A stretch of DNA of 64,000 nt from Oligoflexus sp. (GCA_014377445.1 JACMPP010000144.1:1-64000); one strand, 5' to 3'. Numbered from the stretch's first letter, positions 7,914 to 16,950 are shown. Numbers and translations are program-made. Notes: a model not told the origin generated them from the sequence alone.

Positions 7914-8531
7914 TTAGACTTCCGTTTCGATTTCAAGATCCCCGTAGTAGCTGTGCACCAGCTCCCGCCAGAGTTGCCAAAGAGGTTCCTGCTTCTCCGA
8001 GAGGAAGGATTCGGGGTGATATTGGACACCGATTGCGGGCCAACGTCCCTCATGCCAGGCAATTCCTTCCACCTCGCCCCCTTCGCTGACCGCCCAAACC
8101 CATTCGCGGGGAAGACTGGCCCGCTCGACGATAAGTGAGTTGTAACGGGCGACGTTGAAGGTTGTGGAAAACCTGTGAATAATATTGTTTTCACCAACTG
8201 TATGAACCAGTTGAGTAGAGCCGTGGAAAGGGTTTATCGCTTTGCCGATCTTCCCGCCCAGAATATGTCCTAAACATTGATGACCGAGACAAACACCGAG
8301 TATGGGTGCCTTGCCGAGAAGTATGCGCATCAGGGAAAGCGTGTCAGGCAAGACTTCTGGCCTCTTTGGCCCCGGAGATACCACAAGAGGAAGAGGAGAG
8401 CGCATAAGATTTTGTACGGCATCCCTGTCGTCGAAAGGGATGTACACAAGCTCCATGTCAGCGTCAGAGAACAAGCGGTCTATCAGGTTAAAACTGAAGC
8501 TGTCATAATGATCTAGAAAAGCAACACGCAT
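7914..8531 (-). CDS. Class I glutamine amidotransferase (TrpG/PabA family)
   Basis: A 205-residue amidotransferase that releases ammonia from glutamine for a partner synthase. The nucleophile is C81 in LGVCLGHQ and the His-Glu pair is H171 and E173 in QYHPESF. The N-terminus DHYDSFSFNL is the classical TrpG/PabA start. No trpE or pabB partner is in the window. A class IV aminotransferase that could be PabC lies 20 kb away, so p-aminobenzoate synthesis is possible but unproven. No Shine-Dalgarno sequence is visible, and its start lies only 26 bp from a divergent gene. Confidence 0.8.
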   Translation of the reverse strand: MRVAFLDHYDSFSFNLIDRLFSDADMELVYIPFDDRDAVQNLMRSPLPLVVSPGPKRPEVLPDTLSLMRILLGKAPILGVCLGHQCLGHILGGKIGKAINPFHGSTQLVHTVGENNIIHRFSTTFNVARYNSLIVERASLPREWVWAVSEGGEVEGIAWHEGRWPAIGVQYHPESFLSEKQEPLWQLWRELVHSYYGDLEIETEV

Positions 8532-8557
8532 AAATTTTAGTACTTTGGAAAAAGTTT

Positions 8558-9307
8558 ATGGAATTCAGCACTAGAAAACTGCGGAAATTGACCCTAACCG
8601 GGTCGAGCGTCTTTATCGTCAGCTTGAGCAGCCTAGAATCGCTTGCCGCTGAGAAAAGTTCAAGCTTTGAACGTAAACAGGCTGCCTGGTCACAACTCAA
8701 TTATTATAGCCCTACTGAAGGTTTTCATTCCAAGGGTTCCTATGGTCTTCATTTGGGAATTGGGGCAATAGCACCCATTCCGACCCAGAAAGACGATAGC
8801 CAGGAATTCTCGGAATTGGAGCAACCAAAGGCTCGCATCTTCATCGGTAAGGGAACGCCTTGGCCTGTGGATTTTGGAGCATCCCTGTCGGTGTTAGAAG
8901 GCAAAAAATCCATGCAGGGTGGAGTTCATATGCAATGGACTCTCTTTGAAGGTTTTCAGATGCCTTCCATCGCGCTTCGCATCAGTCACAGCATGCTCAG
9001 CAATTATCATGAAGTGAAAGAACTGACGACCGATTCCGCTGAATTTGGTTTCAGCTACGGTATCATTCGTTACGTAATTCTCTCGGCAAGCGTGAGCGAA
9101 CAGTGGGAAAAGGGCAAAACTCAGGCGAAGGATGAATTCCTCACGCTGCTTGAAACCGACCTTCCCGAATGGAAGGAGAGACGGACAGTCTACTCATGGG
9201 GACTTAATATCAGCCCCTTTACGCCTTTCGTTCAGATCGGACTGGAGCAGAGCTATTGGGACCAGAAGATTCAAGTCTCTCTCGCGAAAGTCTCATTTCT
9301 TCTTTAG
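8558..9307 (+). CDS. Secreted or outer-membrane protein, unrecognised
   Basis: A 249-residue protein with an N-terminal hydrophobic stretch ending SLAA-EK, a likely signal peptide. The rest is rich in alternating polar and aromatic residues (GSYGLHLGIGA, EFGFSYGIIRYVIL) and ends in hydrophobic SFLL, which suggests a small beta-barrel. Its last 15 bases overlap the end of murG on the other strand. I do not recognise the family. It starts 26 bp from the divergent amidotransferase gene, so its promoter must overlap that gene or its leader. Confidence 0.6.
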   Translation: MEFSTRKLRKLTLTGSSVFIVSLSSLESLAAEKSSSFERKQAAWSQLNYYSPTEGFHSKGSYGLHLGIGAIAPIPTQKDDSQEFSELEQPKARIFIGKGTPWPVDFGASLSVLEGKKSMQGGVHMQWTLFEGFQMPSIALRISHSMLSNYHEVKELTTDSAEFGFSYGIIRYVILSASVSEQWEKGKTQAKDEFLTLLETDLPEWKERRTVYSWGLNISPFTPFVQIGLEQSYWDQKIQVSLAKVSFLL

Positions 9308-10354
9308 AAGGCCCTGCAGAGTCGAAATTATCCCTTCCCCGCCATCATCTTGAACTTGCGACTGAGACATCGTCTGGATTAATTGCCCCGAGTTTTCAGT
9401 CAAGAGTTTGAGATGACTCTTCAAAGTCTCCGCAGTCAAATCCTTCTCACTCAAAACCATCGCCCAACCCTGCTTGGCAAACGACCTTGCGTTATGCAAC
9501 TGATCGCCTCGACTGCCAATTTCAAGCGGTATGAGAAGCATAGGTTTGCGCAATGCTTTCAGTTCGAAAAGCGAGTTCGCTCCAGCGCGGCTGATCACAG
9601 CATCGCTGCAGGCAAAGATATCTTCCAGACCTTCGTTGACGTATTCGAAGGCTCGATAGCGGGGATGGTTGAAGCCGATGCTTTTACCTTTACCGGTCAG
9701 ATGCACGACCTGCCAATGCAAAAGAAGTTCTGGCAGGATCTCCTGCAGACCCTTATTGATTCTTTCCGCACCGAGACTCCCTCCCATTACAAGCAGAACC
9801 GGTATTCCATTTTTGAAATCCAGGCGCTGAAGGCCGCGAACACGATCCCCTTGAAAGAGGGAAGGGCGAACCGGAATACCTGCTTCAGCGCTCTCCTGGG
9901 CTTTAATATAGGCCTTGGTGTCGGGGAAGGCGTAAAAGAGAAACCGGCAGAAGGGCGCGATTAGGCGATTCGCCAGTCCGGGCGTAAGATCCGATTCATG
10001 GGATACGACCGGAATGCGTAGCAGCCAAGCGGCAAAAGCAACAGGCACGCTGACAAAACCGCCTTTGCTAAAGACCAGGTCAGGCTTGAGTTTGCCGAGG
10101 AGGTAGATCGATTGAACGAAGCCCCAGCCGATGCGAAACAGGTCCGTGAAATTTTGCAGAGAGAAGTACCGTCTGAGCTTGCCTGTTTGAATCGTATAAT
10201 AAGGCAGCTTTTCTTTTTCGATCAAAGATTTTTCGATGCCATGCGAACCGATATAGGAGAGATCCCAACCGAGTTTTCGGTAGGCAGGAAGCATTGCGAT
10301 ATGAGGCATCACGTGGCCGGCGGTACCGCCACCTGTCAAAACTATTTTGGTCAT
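9293..10354 (-). CDS. murG: UDP-GlcNAc:undecaprenyl-PP-MurNAc-pentapeptide GlcNAc transferase
   Basis: A 353-residue GT28 enzyme that converts lipid I to lipid II on the inner face of the cytoplasmic membrane during peptidoglycan synthesis. The N-terminal TGGGTAGHVMP loop, SKGGFVSVP and MGGSLGAERIN are characteristic, and SRAGANSLFE forms the donor site. The length is normal. It is not in a dcw cluster. Its start overlaps the stop of a small MshEN-domain gene by four bases, implying translational coupling in an operon with two lipoprotein genes. Confidence 0.95.
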   Translation of the reverse strand: MTKIVLTGGGTAGHVMPHIAMLPAYRKLGWDLSYIGSHGIEKSLIEKEKLPYYTIQTGKLRRYFSLQNFTDLFRIGWGFVQSIYLLGKLKPDLVFSKGGFVSVPVAFAAWLLRIPVVSHESDLTPGLANRLIAPFCRFLFYAFPDTKAYIKAQESAEAGIPVRPSLFQGDRVRGLQRLDFKNGIPVLLVMGGSLGAERINKGLQEILPELLLHWQVVHLTGKGKSIGFNHPRYRAFEYVNEGLEDIFACSDAVISRAGANSLFELKALRKPMLLIPLEIGSRGDQLHNARSFAKQGWAMVLSEKDLTAETLKSHLKLLTENSGQLIQTMSQSQVQDDGGEGIISTLQGLLKKK

Positions 10355-10818
10355 TTTATCCGAGCCTCGAGATTTTCGAGCGAAGGCAGCTGAAGCTCCA
10401 GCGGGTAGGCTTCTTCAATACTTCGCGAAATAAGCGTTAAATCGACAACGACGAGTCGAAAGCCATCCAGATTCTGTGCGAGAAAGGCCATCAGACTGGG
10501 ATTGGTCGGGTCGACGATATAAACGAGGTAGCTGCCTTTTTCGTCGCGATGCGGCGCGCAGCATTGATAACGCAGGGCATCCGCATAGGAAACCTTACGC
10601 AGAATCGAAAGGTCGATATCGTTTTTATCGAAGCTATACACGCGATCGATATTGTAGGTTTCGGCAATCGCATCGGCTAAATCATGTTCGGTCAGCATGT
10701 GAGTCTGCAGAAGGGCATGATAGGCGCTCACAGACCAGCGGCCGCAGTATTTTTCGATAATACGGACATTGGTCTGACTGATATATTCGTTCTTCTCAAG
10801 ATCAAGAAGCAAGTTCAC
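10351..10818 (-). CDS. Stand-alone MshEN/GspE-N-like domain protein
   Basis: A 155-residue protein starting at a GTG with AGAGGA six bases upstream; an earlier in-frame ATG lies inside the upstream gene and has no site. The sequence LADAIAETYNI ... LRKVSYADALRY ... YIVDPTNPSLMAFL ... ISRSIEEAYP follows the pattern of the type II secretion ATPase N-terminal domain (PF05157/MshEN), some of which bind cyclic di-GMP. No ATPase domain follows. It overlaps murG by four bases and immediately follows the stop of the lipoprotein gene upstream. It could be a signalling adaptor. The full cyclic di-GMP binding motif is not evident. Confidence 0.55.
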   Translation of the reverse strand: MNLLLDLEKNEYISQTNVRIIEKYCGRWSVSAYHALLQTHMLTEHDLADAIAETYNIDRVYSFDKNDIDLSILRKVSYADALRYQCCAPHRDEKGSYLVYIVDPTNPSLMAFLAQNLDGFRLVVVDLTLISRSIEEAYPLELQLPSLENLEARIK

Positions 10819-10820
10819 GG

Positions 10821-11525
10821 CTATTCCTCTTGAGATACAATGCGGCAATCAACTTTGTCGAATTGATCGGAATGGAGAACCAAAGCCTGCTCGCCCCGCA
10901 ACAGACGAACCGCAAGAGACATCTTCTTGAAGCCCCAATAGAGACTCCAGTTGATATCAGCCTTCCAATATTCCTCACTTCGATTGCCATGTTTATTCAG
11001 TGACAGCCTTATCGTTCGATCGCTATCGACCACGGTATATTGAATTTCGTTGGCAGTGACGGTTTCTGCCACAATTTTCTTGAGCCAGCGCTGGGGTATT
11101 TTATGATTGAGAAAGCATGCGACTTCGTCGCTGCGGAGGCCGATTTCGTGACCATCGAGACTCACGATCTTGTGTTTGCCGACAGCCAGTTTCTCCAAAG
11201 CCGGTAATGGTTTTCCCGATTGCTTAAAACTATCTTGCTTTTGTACGAAATCGATTTGAAAAAGAGTCTGGCCGAGAGGGGAATAACTCGCGAGTCCGAA
11301 GTCCCCGTTTGCATCCGATGTCCAATCGGCGTCAAAGATCTGCTGAACTTTACCTTCGGAAAACATTTCGATGGAAACACTCCCATCATTACCCGTGCAC
11401 TCGCTGAAATAAGCTCCGGCGAAAGCGGGCAGCTGCACCGGCTTGTACGACTGAGTCGTCGCACAGGCCGCTAAACTGAAAGAGATAAAAAGTGTTCCGC
11501 TATTCCGCAGACTTCGCCATTTCAT
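10821..11525 (-). CDS. Lipoprotein of unknown function
   Basis: A 234-residue protein with a signal peptide and lipobox LAAC near residue 21, so it is probably a lipid-anchored envelope protein. The mature part alternates strands and turns and contains two further cysteines. I do not recognise the family. Its start lies inside the end of the upstream TPR lipoprotein gene (26-bp overlap) and its stop almost touches the next gene, so the four genes from 13.3 to 9.3 kb look like one operon. Confidence 0.65.
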   Translation of the reverse strand: MKWRSLRNSGTLFISFSLAACATTQSYKPVQLPAFAGAYFSECTGNDGSVSIEMFSEGKVQQIFDADWTSDANGDFGLASYSPLGQTLFQIDFVQKQDSFKQSGKPLPALEKLAVGKHKIVSLDGHEIGLRSDEVACFLNHKIPQRWLKKIVAETVTANEIQYTVVDSDRTIRLSLNKHGNRSEEYWKADINWSLYWGFKKMSLAVRLLRGEQALVLHSDQFDKVDCRIVSQEE

Positions 11526-13263
11526 ATTTTACCTTAACCCTTTCCAGGTCTTTCGGTTCTTTTGAGGTGTCGAGCACGATTTTATAGGCTGCGAGGGCCT
11601 TTTGATTGTCACCCGATGCAGAATACGCATCACCCAAATGCTCGGAGATAGTGGGATCGCTATTGGTGATCTGAAAGGCTTTCTCGAGGATTACGATCGC
11701 TTCCTTATAGCGTTTTTGCTGATAGTAGACCCAGCCGAGCGAATCAAGATAGAAACCATTCTCTGGTTTCTCGTCGAGGGCCCGCTTGATGTATCCTTCC
11801 GCCTCTTCCAGATGAATATTGCGCTCAGCATACATGTATCCGAGGTAATTGAGAGCGCTCGCATGCTTGGGGTCCCTCTTCAGAACCTCTTTGAGCGTCG
11901 CGATACTTTCATCAAGCTTTTGGGCTTTCTCAAAGAAGACTGCTTTCAAAAACAAAAGTTCGACGTTCGCAGGGTCATCCACAAGGCCTTTATTGACCAG
12001 GGCGATGGCTTCATCATTTTTACCTTCGTTGCTCAACAGATTCGAGGCAAGCGAATAGAAGGCAACCGCCTGATCGCTTTTTGAATCGATGACTTCCATG
12101 GCCACCTTGATCGCTTCTTCATTGCGTCCCAGACGCTTGAGAAGGTCAAAGGCCCTGACGCGCGTGACGGCATAAAGATCCGCCTTCACATCGAATTTGA
12201 GGTAAGTGGCGAGGGCGTCATCCGCTTGGCCGTTCTTCTCCTGAGTCAGTCCGAGGAGGTAGGCCAGGCGCTCATTTTGTGGATAACGATTGGCCAGCTC
12301 TTTGAGAATTTGTGAGGAATCTTTGAAGTTCTGCTTACCCCATTCCAGGACCGCCAACTGAAAGCTCAGGCCATCGCTTTTTTTGCCCGTATCCTTATCC
12401 GCTTTTTGAAAAGCGCCAATAAAAGTTTTGTTCGCACCGATCTCTTCATAGAGCTTGAGCATCTTTTCGATAGAATCGTCCGAAAAATGTTCGGCTCTGA
12501 TCAGAGAGTCGAAGTAAACCAGAGAGGGTTTGACCTGTTTGCCAAGTAGGAGACTGACAGCGAGAAGATGGATTTTCTCAGCATCATTATTGTTCAAATC
12601 ATAGGCTTTGCGGGCAGGGGCGATCGCATTCTGCGGTTGGTTGTTCACGAGGTAGAGTCGCGCGAGCAGCGCCCAGCCTTCAACGAAGTCACCGTTGGTT
12701 TCAACCATCGATTTGGCGACGACGATCGCTTCCTTGTTTTTGTTTTGGGCCTGGAGGAGCTGGATGAGCAGAACGCTGCTTTCAAGATTTTCCGGACGCA
12801 TGCGCACGGCGTTTTTCAAATAGGTTTCGGCTTCTTTCAAATCGCCCTTAGCGGCTAGAAGTCTACCGTAGGACAATTGGATTTCGCTATTGTGCGGATA
12901 GAGCAGCGACATCTTTTTCGCCAACGCAAGCCCTTCGTCGAAATTGGATTGAGCCTTGGTTTCAATGAGTTTGGCACCGATGAAAGCATTTGGCTCCATC
13001 GCGTAAGCCGTTTCAAACAGCTTCGCAGCGCCAGCCGCATTGCGATTCATCAACTCATATTCACCTGCGAGATAATAAAATGACGCATTGGCTTTTTTTC
13101 GTTCAGGGGACCAAAACTCAGAAGGAACGTCGGAGTCGACTTTCTTGACTACTTCGCCGGTGGAGGGATTCGTCATTGAGGCCTTGTCAGACCCTTTGTG
13201 GGCACAGGCTACACTGACCAAAGAGACTAAAATAGACCCGATCACAAAACGGCTTGACCGCAT
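11500..13263 (-). CDS. TPR-repeat lipoprotein
   Basis: A 587-residue protein with signal peptide and lipobox SVAC at about residue 20. It then carries around a dozen tetratricopeptide repeats, for example AALNYLGYMYAERNIHLEEA and LGWVYYQQKRYKEAI. Such proteins sit in the periplasm or on the inner face of the outer membrane and act as scaffolds, often for envelope assembly. AGGGTG lies close before the ATG. The leader contains one arm of a 10-bp inverted repeat whose other arm overlaps the predicted promoter. Confidence 0.8.
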   Translation of the reverse strand: MRSSRFVIGSILVSLVSVACAHKGSDKASMTNPSTGEVVKKVDSDVPSEFWSPERKKANASFYYLAGEYELMNRNAAGAAKLFETAYAMEPNAFIGAKLIETKAQSNFDEGLALAKKMSLLYPHNSEIQLSYGRLLAAKGDLKEAETYLKNAVRMRPENLESSVLLIQLLQAQNKNKEAIVVAKSMVETNGDFVEGWALLARLYLVNNQPQNAIAPARKAYDLNNNDAEKIHLLAVSLLLGKQVKPSLVYFDSLIRAEHFSDDSIEKMLKLYEEIGANKTFIGAFQKADKDTGKKSDGLSFQLAVLEWGKQNFKDSSQILKELANRYPQNERLAYLLGLTQEKNGQADDALATYLKFDVKADLYAVTRVRAFDLLKRLGRNEEAIKVAMEVIDSKSDQAVAFYSLASNLLSNEGKNDEAIALVNKGLVDDPANVELLFLKAVFFEKAQKLDESIATLKEVLKRDPKHASALNYLGYMYAERNIHLEEAEGYIKRALDEKPENGFYLDSLGWVYYQQKRYKEAIVILEKAFQITNSDPTISEHLGDAYSASGDNQKALAAYKIVLDTSKEPKDLERVKVKYEMAKSAE

Positions 13264-13281
13264 AGATACACCCTATCTTTC

Positions 13282-13369
13282 CGCTCAGCATTCTTGAAGT
13301 TTTGCCAAATACCCCCAGAGCCGACCATGGACTTACGGGCTAGGAATCTTCGGTATTATATGCTGAGCG
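13282..13369. promoter_or_regulatory. Promoter and long inverted repeat before the TPR-lipoprotein gene
   Basis: CGCTCAGCAT (13282-13291) and ATGCTGAGCG (13360-13369) are perfect 10-bp arms, 68 bases apart. Nested inside are AATACC (13308-13313) and GGTATT (13352-13357). A perfect leftward -10, TATAAT, lies at 13355-13360. The distal arm therefore sits in the promoter spacer and the proximal arm in the transcribed leader, 18 bases before the start codon. This favours a protein-binding operator pair over a leader hairpin. Confidence 0.5.
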
Positions 13370-13410
13370 AATAAGGATAAACAGTCAAAATAAGATTGCG
13401 GTGCGGGGAA

Positions 13411-14274
13411 TCAAGTCGAAGGAAAGACAAAGGAAAATTCAGCATGCGTCGATAGAAAACGTGGATCGATCTCAGTCGTGGGTTCGTAATAGATTTTCAC
13501 CAAGCTTAATCCGCCTGCAGGTGCAGTCATACCAGCCGCTCGGCGATCTGCGGCCTTGAGAATTTCGGGCATATCCTCGGGCTTTCTTTTGCCTTGGCCG
13601 ACCTCGGCGAGAGTTCCGACGAGGTTTCTCACCATTTGTTTAAGAAAACCTTCGCCGAGTATGTAGAGCTCAAACAAGCCGTTGCCTTTATGAACCCATT
13701 TCATATCGAATATCGTGCGATCAAAAGTTTTGGAGCCGTTATCAATGGCAGCAAAACTTTTGAAATGATGCCGGCCGATAAAACGATCGCCTGCGAGCTT
13801 CATGGCATCGGTATCAAGGGCGTAGGGGATAGACCAGGAAAAGGGCCTGATAAAGGTGTTGGTGCCTGGTCCCAGCCAAATTCGATAACGATAAAGTTTC
13901 GCAAACGCGTGGACGATGGGATGGAAGTCGGTGGAAACAGGTGCAAGACTCAAAATGCCGATCGAGGGAGGTACGAGCGCCTGAAGGGAACGAAAGACCC
14001 GCGGGCAATCGATTTCTTCATCGACCCGAAAGGTTGCGACCTGGTGCTCCGCATGAACGCCTGTGTCGGTGCGCGATGCCCCCAGAACTCGAAGCTTTTT
14101 GCGTAAAGCAACGGCAAGTGCACGCTCAAGCGCGTCTTGAATCGTGTTGCCGCTTGGCTGACTTTGCCAGCCATTGAATTCTGTACCGATGAAATTAAGA
14201 TCGATTCGGTAGGTGTAAAATTTTGAGAGACTCTCGCTGTTAGCGGAGTCCTTCGAAGCTGAGATTGATTCCAT
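13411..14274 (-). CDS. truA: tRNA pseudouridine38-40 synthase
   Basis: A 287-residue TruA enzyme that isomerises uridines 38-40 in tRNA anticodon arms. The catalytic aspartate lies in GASRTDTGVHAEHQV near residue 68. YRIDLNFIGTEFNGWQ near the N-terminus is the family signature. About 20 poorly conserved residues precede it, but no alternative ATG, GTG or TTG start is available in frame. The gene begins 35 bp inside the end of the preceding outer-membrane protein gene, so the two are probably cotranscribed. Confidence 0.92.
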   Translation of the reverse strand: MESISASKDSANSESLSKFYTYRIDLNFIGTEFNGWQSQPSGNTIQDALERALAVALRKKLRVLGASRTDTGVHAEHQVATFRVDEEIDCPRVFRSLQALVPPSIGILSLAPVSTDFHPIVHAFAKLYRYRIWLGPGTNTFIRPFSWSIPYALDTDAMKLAGDRFIGRHHFKSFAAIDNGSKTFDRTIFDMKWVHKGNGLFELYILGEGFLKQMVRNLVGTLAEVGQGKRKPEDMPEILKAADRRAAGMTAPAGGLSLVKIYYEPTTEIDPRFLSTHAEFSFVFPST

Positions 14275-15244
14275 AGACTTTTCGATCGTAGTTACCCATT
14301 TTATCGTTAGTGGTCTTCACAATTTCTACGAAGGGACTGATATAAAGTCGATCCACGCCGATGGCTTTCAGTGCATAGTCCGAGCGCGACTCGATACCAT
14401 TGATGGAAATCGAAACCATCGCGCCTGTCACCATTCCCTGATTCCAACCTTTGGAGACCAGAGACGTCCCATCGGGTGCCGTTTGGTTGTCCGGAAGATT
14501 CGGCTTTAGGGCTTCCTGAACAAAGAGGAACTCAGGTCCTGTCCAGCCTCGAAACACGATTCTACGGCTGACTGGAAATGGACTATAAGCCAGTTCCAGA
14601 AGGGCTTGTACGGGAATCAGCGTAAGTTCGATATTTTGTTTGGGATCGATGACAGCCGTATCGGGGAGGTTTCCTTTCACTGGAACGTCCAGATTCGAAA
14701 GGGAGGTCAAGGGATGACCGTTGTCGTGGTAGTAACCAAACTTGGCACTAAAACCGATGTCCACCCCGTACGTATAGACGTAGTAACCTGTTTGCAGGTA
14801 ACCCATCTTTCCTTTAGCGCCATAAAGACGCTCATAGTGATTGTATTCGCCCATTTCTTGAACCTGGCCCAGACCGAAGGCAAAAATACTAGAAGGACGA
14901 CGGCGAACATAGCTCGTGTCTGACTCCAAAAGAGGTGACTCCGTTTTAGCCTCTGCCGCATTCGGTTCGGGACTTTCGGTGACCATTTCTTCTTTCTTCT
15001 CTTCGACTGATTCTGAGTCAGGAGTCGGATTCGGGGCGGGAGTATCTTGAGCCTCCAAGGTCGGGTTCGGCTCGTCCTGAATTTCGTCGCTCAAAGGAAG
15101 AGCTGACGTCGGAGGAGGCGCCTCGTCTCCCTGGTTAGTGTCTGCGTCTTGAGCAAGAGCGTAAGCTGGATGGGCGGAATTCGCTGCCATTCCAAACAGA
15201 GCAGCTACCAACAAAGACTTTCCTTTTCGCAGACCTAGCTTCAT
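14240..15244 (-). CDS. Predicted outer-membrane protein with Pro/Glu-rich linker
   Basis: A 334-residue protein with a signal peptide (cleavage near AYA-LAQ). Residues about 35-110 are a low-complexity acidic and proline-rich linker. From about 115 a domain with alternating aromatic and glycine residues (YLQTGYYVYTYGVDIGF) looks like an 8- to 10-strand barrel, ending GINLSFEGLR. The linker may span peptidoglycan or periplasm. No family was recognised. Confidence 0.6.
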   Translation of the reverse strand: MKLGLRKGKSLLVAALFGMAANSAHPAYALAQDADTNQGDEAPPPTSALPLSDEIQDEPNPTLEAQDTPAPNPTPDSESVEEKKEEMVTESPEPNAAEAKTESPLLESDTSYVRRRPSSIFAFGLGQVQEMGEYNHYERLYGAKGKMGYLQTGYYVYTYGVDIGFSAKFGYYHDNGHPLTSLSNLDVPVKGNLPDTAVIDPKQNIELTLIPVQALLELAYSPFPVSRRIVFRGWTGPEFLFVQEALKPNLPDNQTAPDGTSLVSKGWNQGMVTGAMVSISINGIESRSDYALKAIGVDRLYISPFVEIVKTTNDKMGNYDRKVYGINLSFEGLR

Positions 15245-15292
15245 GTCTTGCCCTTTTTTTGACCCGAGCTGTAGCGAACGACAGACTACGAG

Positions 15293-16123
15293 TCATGAAT
15301 CAATATTGTTGCCAGCAGCATCAGCTTCGAAGATGTCATCGTCATCCACGAGTTTGGTCCAGCCAAAGAGCCATTCGATTGGACCGCTCATCGCATATCC
15401 AAAGAATATCAGAAAACCAAACAACTGAGGTTGAATGGCGATCAATGCAACGATGAGGACACCCAAGACTAGCAGTCGAAATGGCTTAATTCCAGTAATT
15501 TTAAGAGTCTTGTGGGAACGATAGGAAACATTAGCGACCATGGCCACGGCCAAAAGGAAGCCTGTTATGGCAAAGAACCAAAGACGGAACTCTGGGTTCT
15601 TGAATACGTTTTCGATCCAATAGAGAATTTGGTATTCGTTGGTCGATTTCTCAAAATCCTGCCAAAGAGCGACAAAGCAGGCAACGACTGCGGCGGCCAT
15701 TGGAATGGGAAGGCCGGTAAAATCCCCGGAGGCTTTGCCGATTGAAGACTGAACGTTAAAACGGGCTAGGCGAAGGGCACCGGCGGCCAGAAACATAAAG
15801 CAGATAATCCATCCGAGTCGGCCTGCATCGTGGAGCCCTGCCTGGTACATAAGGAGCGCGGGAGCCAAACCAAAGGACATGAGATCGCAAAGCGAATCGT
15901 ACTGAACACCAAACTCACTCGTGCTCTTCGTCATTCTCGCCACGCGTCCGTCAAGGACATCAAAGATAGCTGCGAGAAGGATAGCGACAGAGGCCCAAGC
16001 AAAATCACCCTGCAAACTTTTAACAATAGAGAAAAAACCGAAAAACAGGTTTCCGGTCGTAATCAGGTTGGGAAGGATGTAAATGGCGCCACCTAAACGT
16101 CGTCTCGTTTCGATACTCTTCAT
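15293..16123 (-). CDS. pssA: CDP-diacylglycerol-serine O-phosphatidyltransferase
   Basis: A 276-residue membrane enzyme making phosphatidylserine, the precursor of phosphatidylethanolamine. The CDP-alcohol phosphotransferase motif D-G-x2-A-R-x8-G-x3-D-x3-D is read in DGRVARMTKSTSEFG and the following YDSLCD. Several hydrophobic segments follow. No psd (decarboxylase) gene is adjacent. TAGGA precedes the ATG. Confidence 0.9.
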   Translation of the reverse strand: MKSIETRRRLGGAIYILPNLITTGNLFFGFFSIVKSLQGDFAWASVAILLAAIFDVLDGRVARMTKSTSEFGVQYDSLCDLMSFGLAPALLMYQAGLHDAGRLGWIICFMFLAAGALRLARFNVQSSIGKASGDFTGLPIPMAAAVVACFVALWQDFEKSTNEYQILYWIENVFKNPEFRLWFFAITGFLLAVAMVANVSYRSHKTLKITGIKPFRLLVLGVLIVALIAIQPQLFGFLIFFGYAMSGPIEWLFGWTKLVDDDDIFEADAAGNNIDS

Positions 16124-16205
16124 GGTGTTTTTCCTAAATCTTGCGATAGATATCTATTGTGCGCTTAAGGATACCTGGGCCCTATACGTCAAATCCACCG
16201 AGGTT

Positions 16206-16940
16206 TCAGTTTTTTGCCTTCGCAGAATCCAACTTCTCTTCGGGGGCCGACTTTCTAAGATAAATAGGCACCAAATTACCTTCGCTTAGCTGGTCTGAAT
16301 TTGCAACGAAGTCCTCGACCATCGAAGAGACGATACTGTGATGAAGGCCCTCCGTATCAAGGGTATTCCACTTCGAACCCTGGGCACTTAGCCATTCCTC
16401 AACACGAGGCCAACGGCCAAGTATTGAAACCTGTCCAAGATCCTTGGGCTGCATGGGCGTCAGACCTTCGGTACCGGAATCGATAATCGAAATCACCGCC
16501 GAATGACTGAGGTCGAAGACACCAAATCGTGAGGACGAAGACGGTGAAATTTGGTCACGATGTGTGAAATAACCTGCCGTCTGAGTCGCAGGCAAAACCA
16601 GTGTATGGACATCGGGCAGCTGCTTGAGAAGCGCGCGAAATGAACTGACGCCCCAGATCTTAATGGGAGTGCCAGCCCGCTTCCAGCCTGAGGCGAAGCT
16701 CAGACCGATTTTGATGCCGGTAAATGATCCCGGCCCCTTGCTGATCAAGAGATCGGTAACTTCGCTCAATGATAATTTTTGTTTGCTTAACAGACCCTGA
16801 CACAGTTCCGGAAGCCTCGCTGCGGCTTCCTGTGGTTGATTGGAACCGTAGATTTCAAGGATATCGAAGGCTTTGCCATCCAACTGAACGAGACCAACCG
16901 TGAGGCCCTGGAGGCTGGTGTCGACGACTAAAAGAATCAA
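16206..16940 (-). CDS. tsaB: tRNA t6A biosynthesis protein TsaB
   Basis: A 244-residue ASKHA-fold protein that partners TsaD and TsaE to add threonylcarbamoyl to A37 of ANN-decoding tRNAs. Evidence is ILLVVDTSLQGLTVGLV at the start and LISKGPGSFTGIKIGLSFA, the family signature. The start is TTG with an AAGGGGTG site, ten bases after the rseP stop, so it is coupled to the uppS-cdsA-rseP operon. The C-terminal part beyond about residue 130 is poorly conserved, as usual. Confidence 0.88.
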   Translation of the reverse strand: MILLVVDTSLQGLTVGLVQLDGKAFDILEIYGSNQPQEAAARLPELCQGLLSKQKLSLSEVTDLLISKGPGSFTGIKIGLSFASGWKRAGTPIKIWGVSSFRALLKQLPDVHTLVLPATQTAGYFTHRDQISPSSSSRFGVFDLSHSAVISIIDSGTEGLTPMQPKDLGQVSILGRWPRVEEWLSAQGSKWNTLDTEGLHHSIVSSMVEDFVANSDQLSEGNLVPIYLRKSAPEEKLDSAKAKN

Positions 16941-16950
16941 TTCTCACCCC

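Noticed and set aside
9293-9307. Frameshift at the overlap of murG and the outer-membrane protein gene
   Set aside because: Both proteins end normally; it is a 15-bp convergent overlap of stops.
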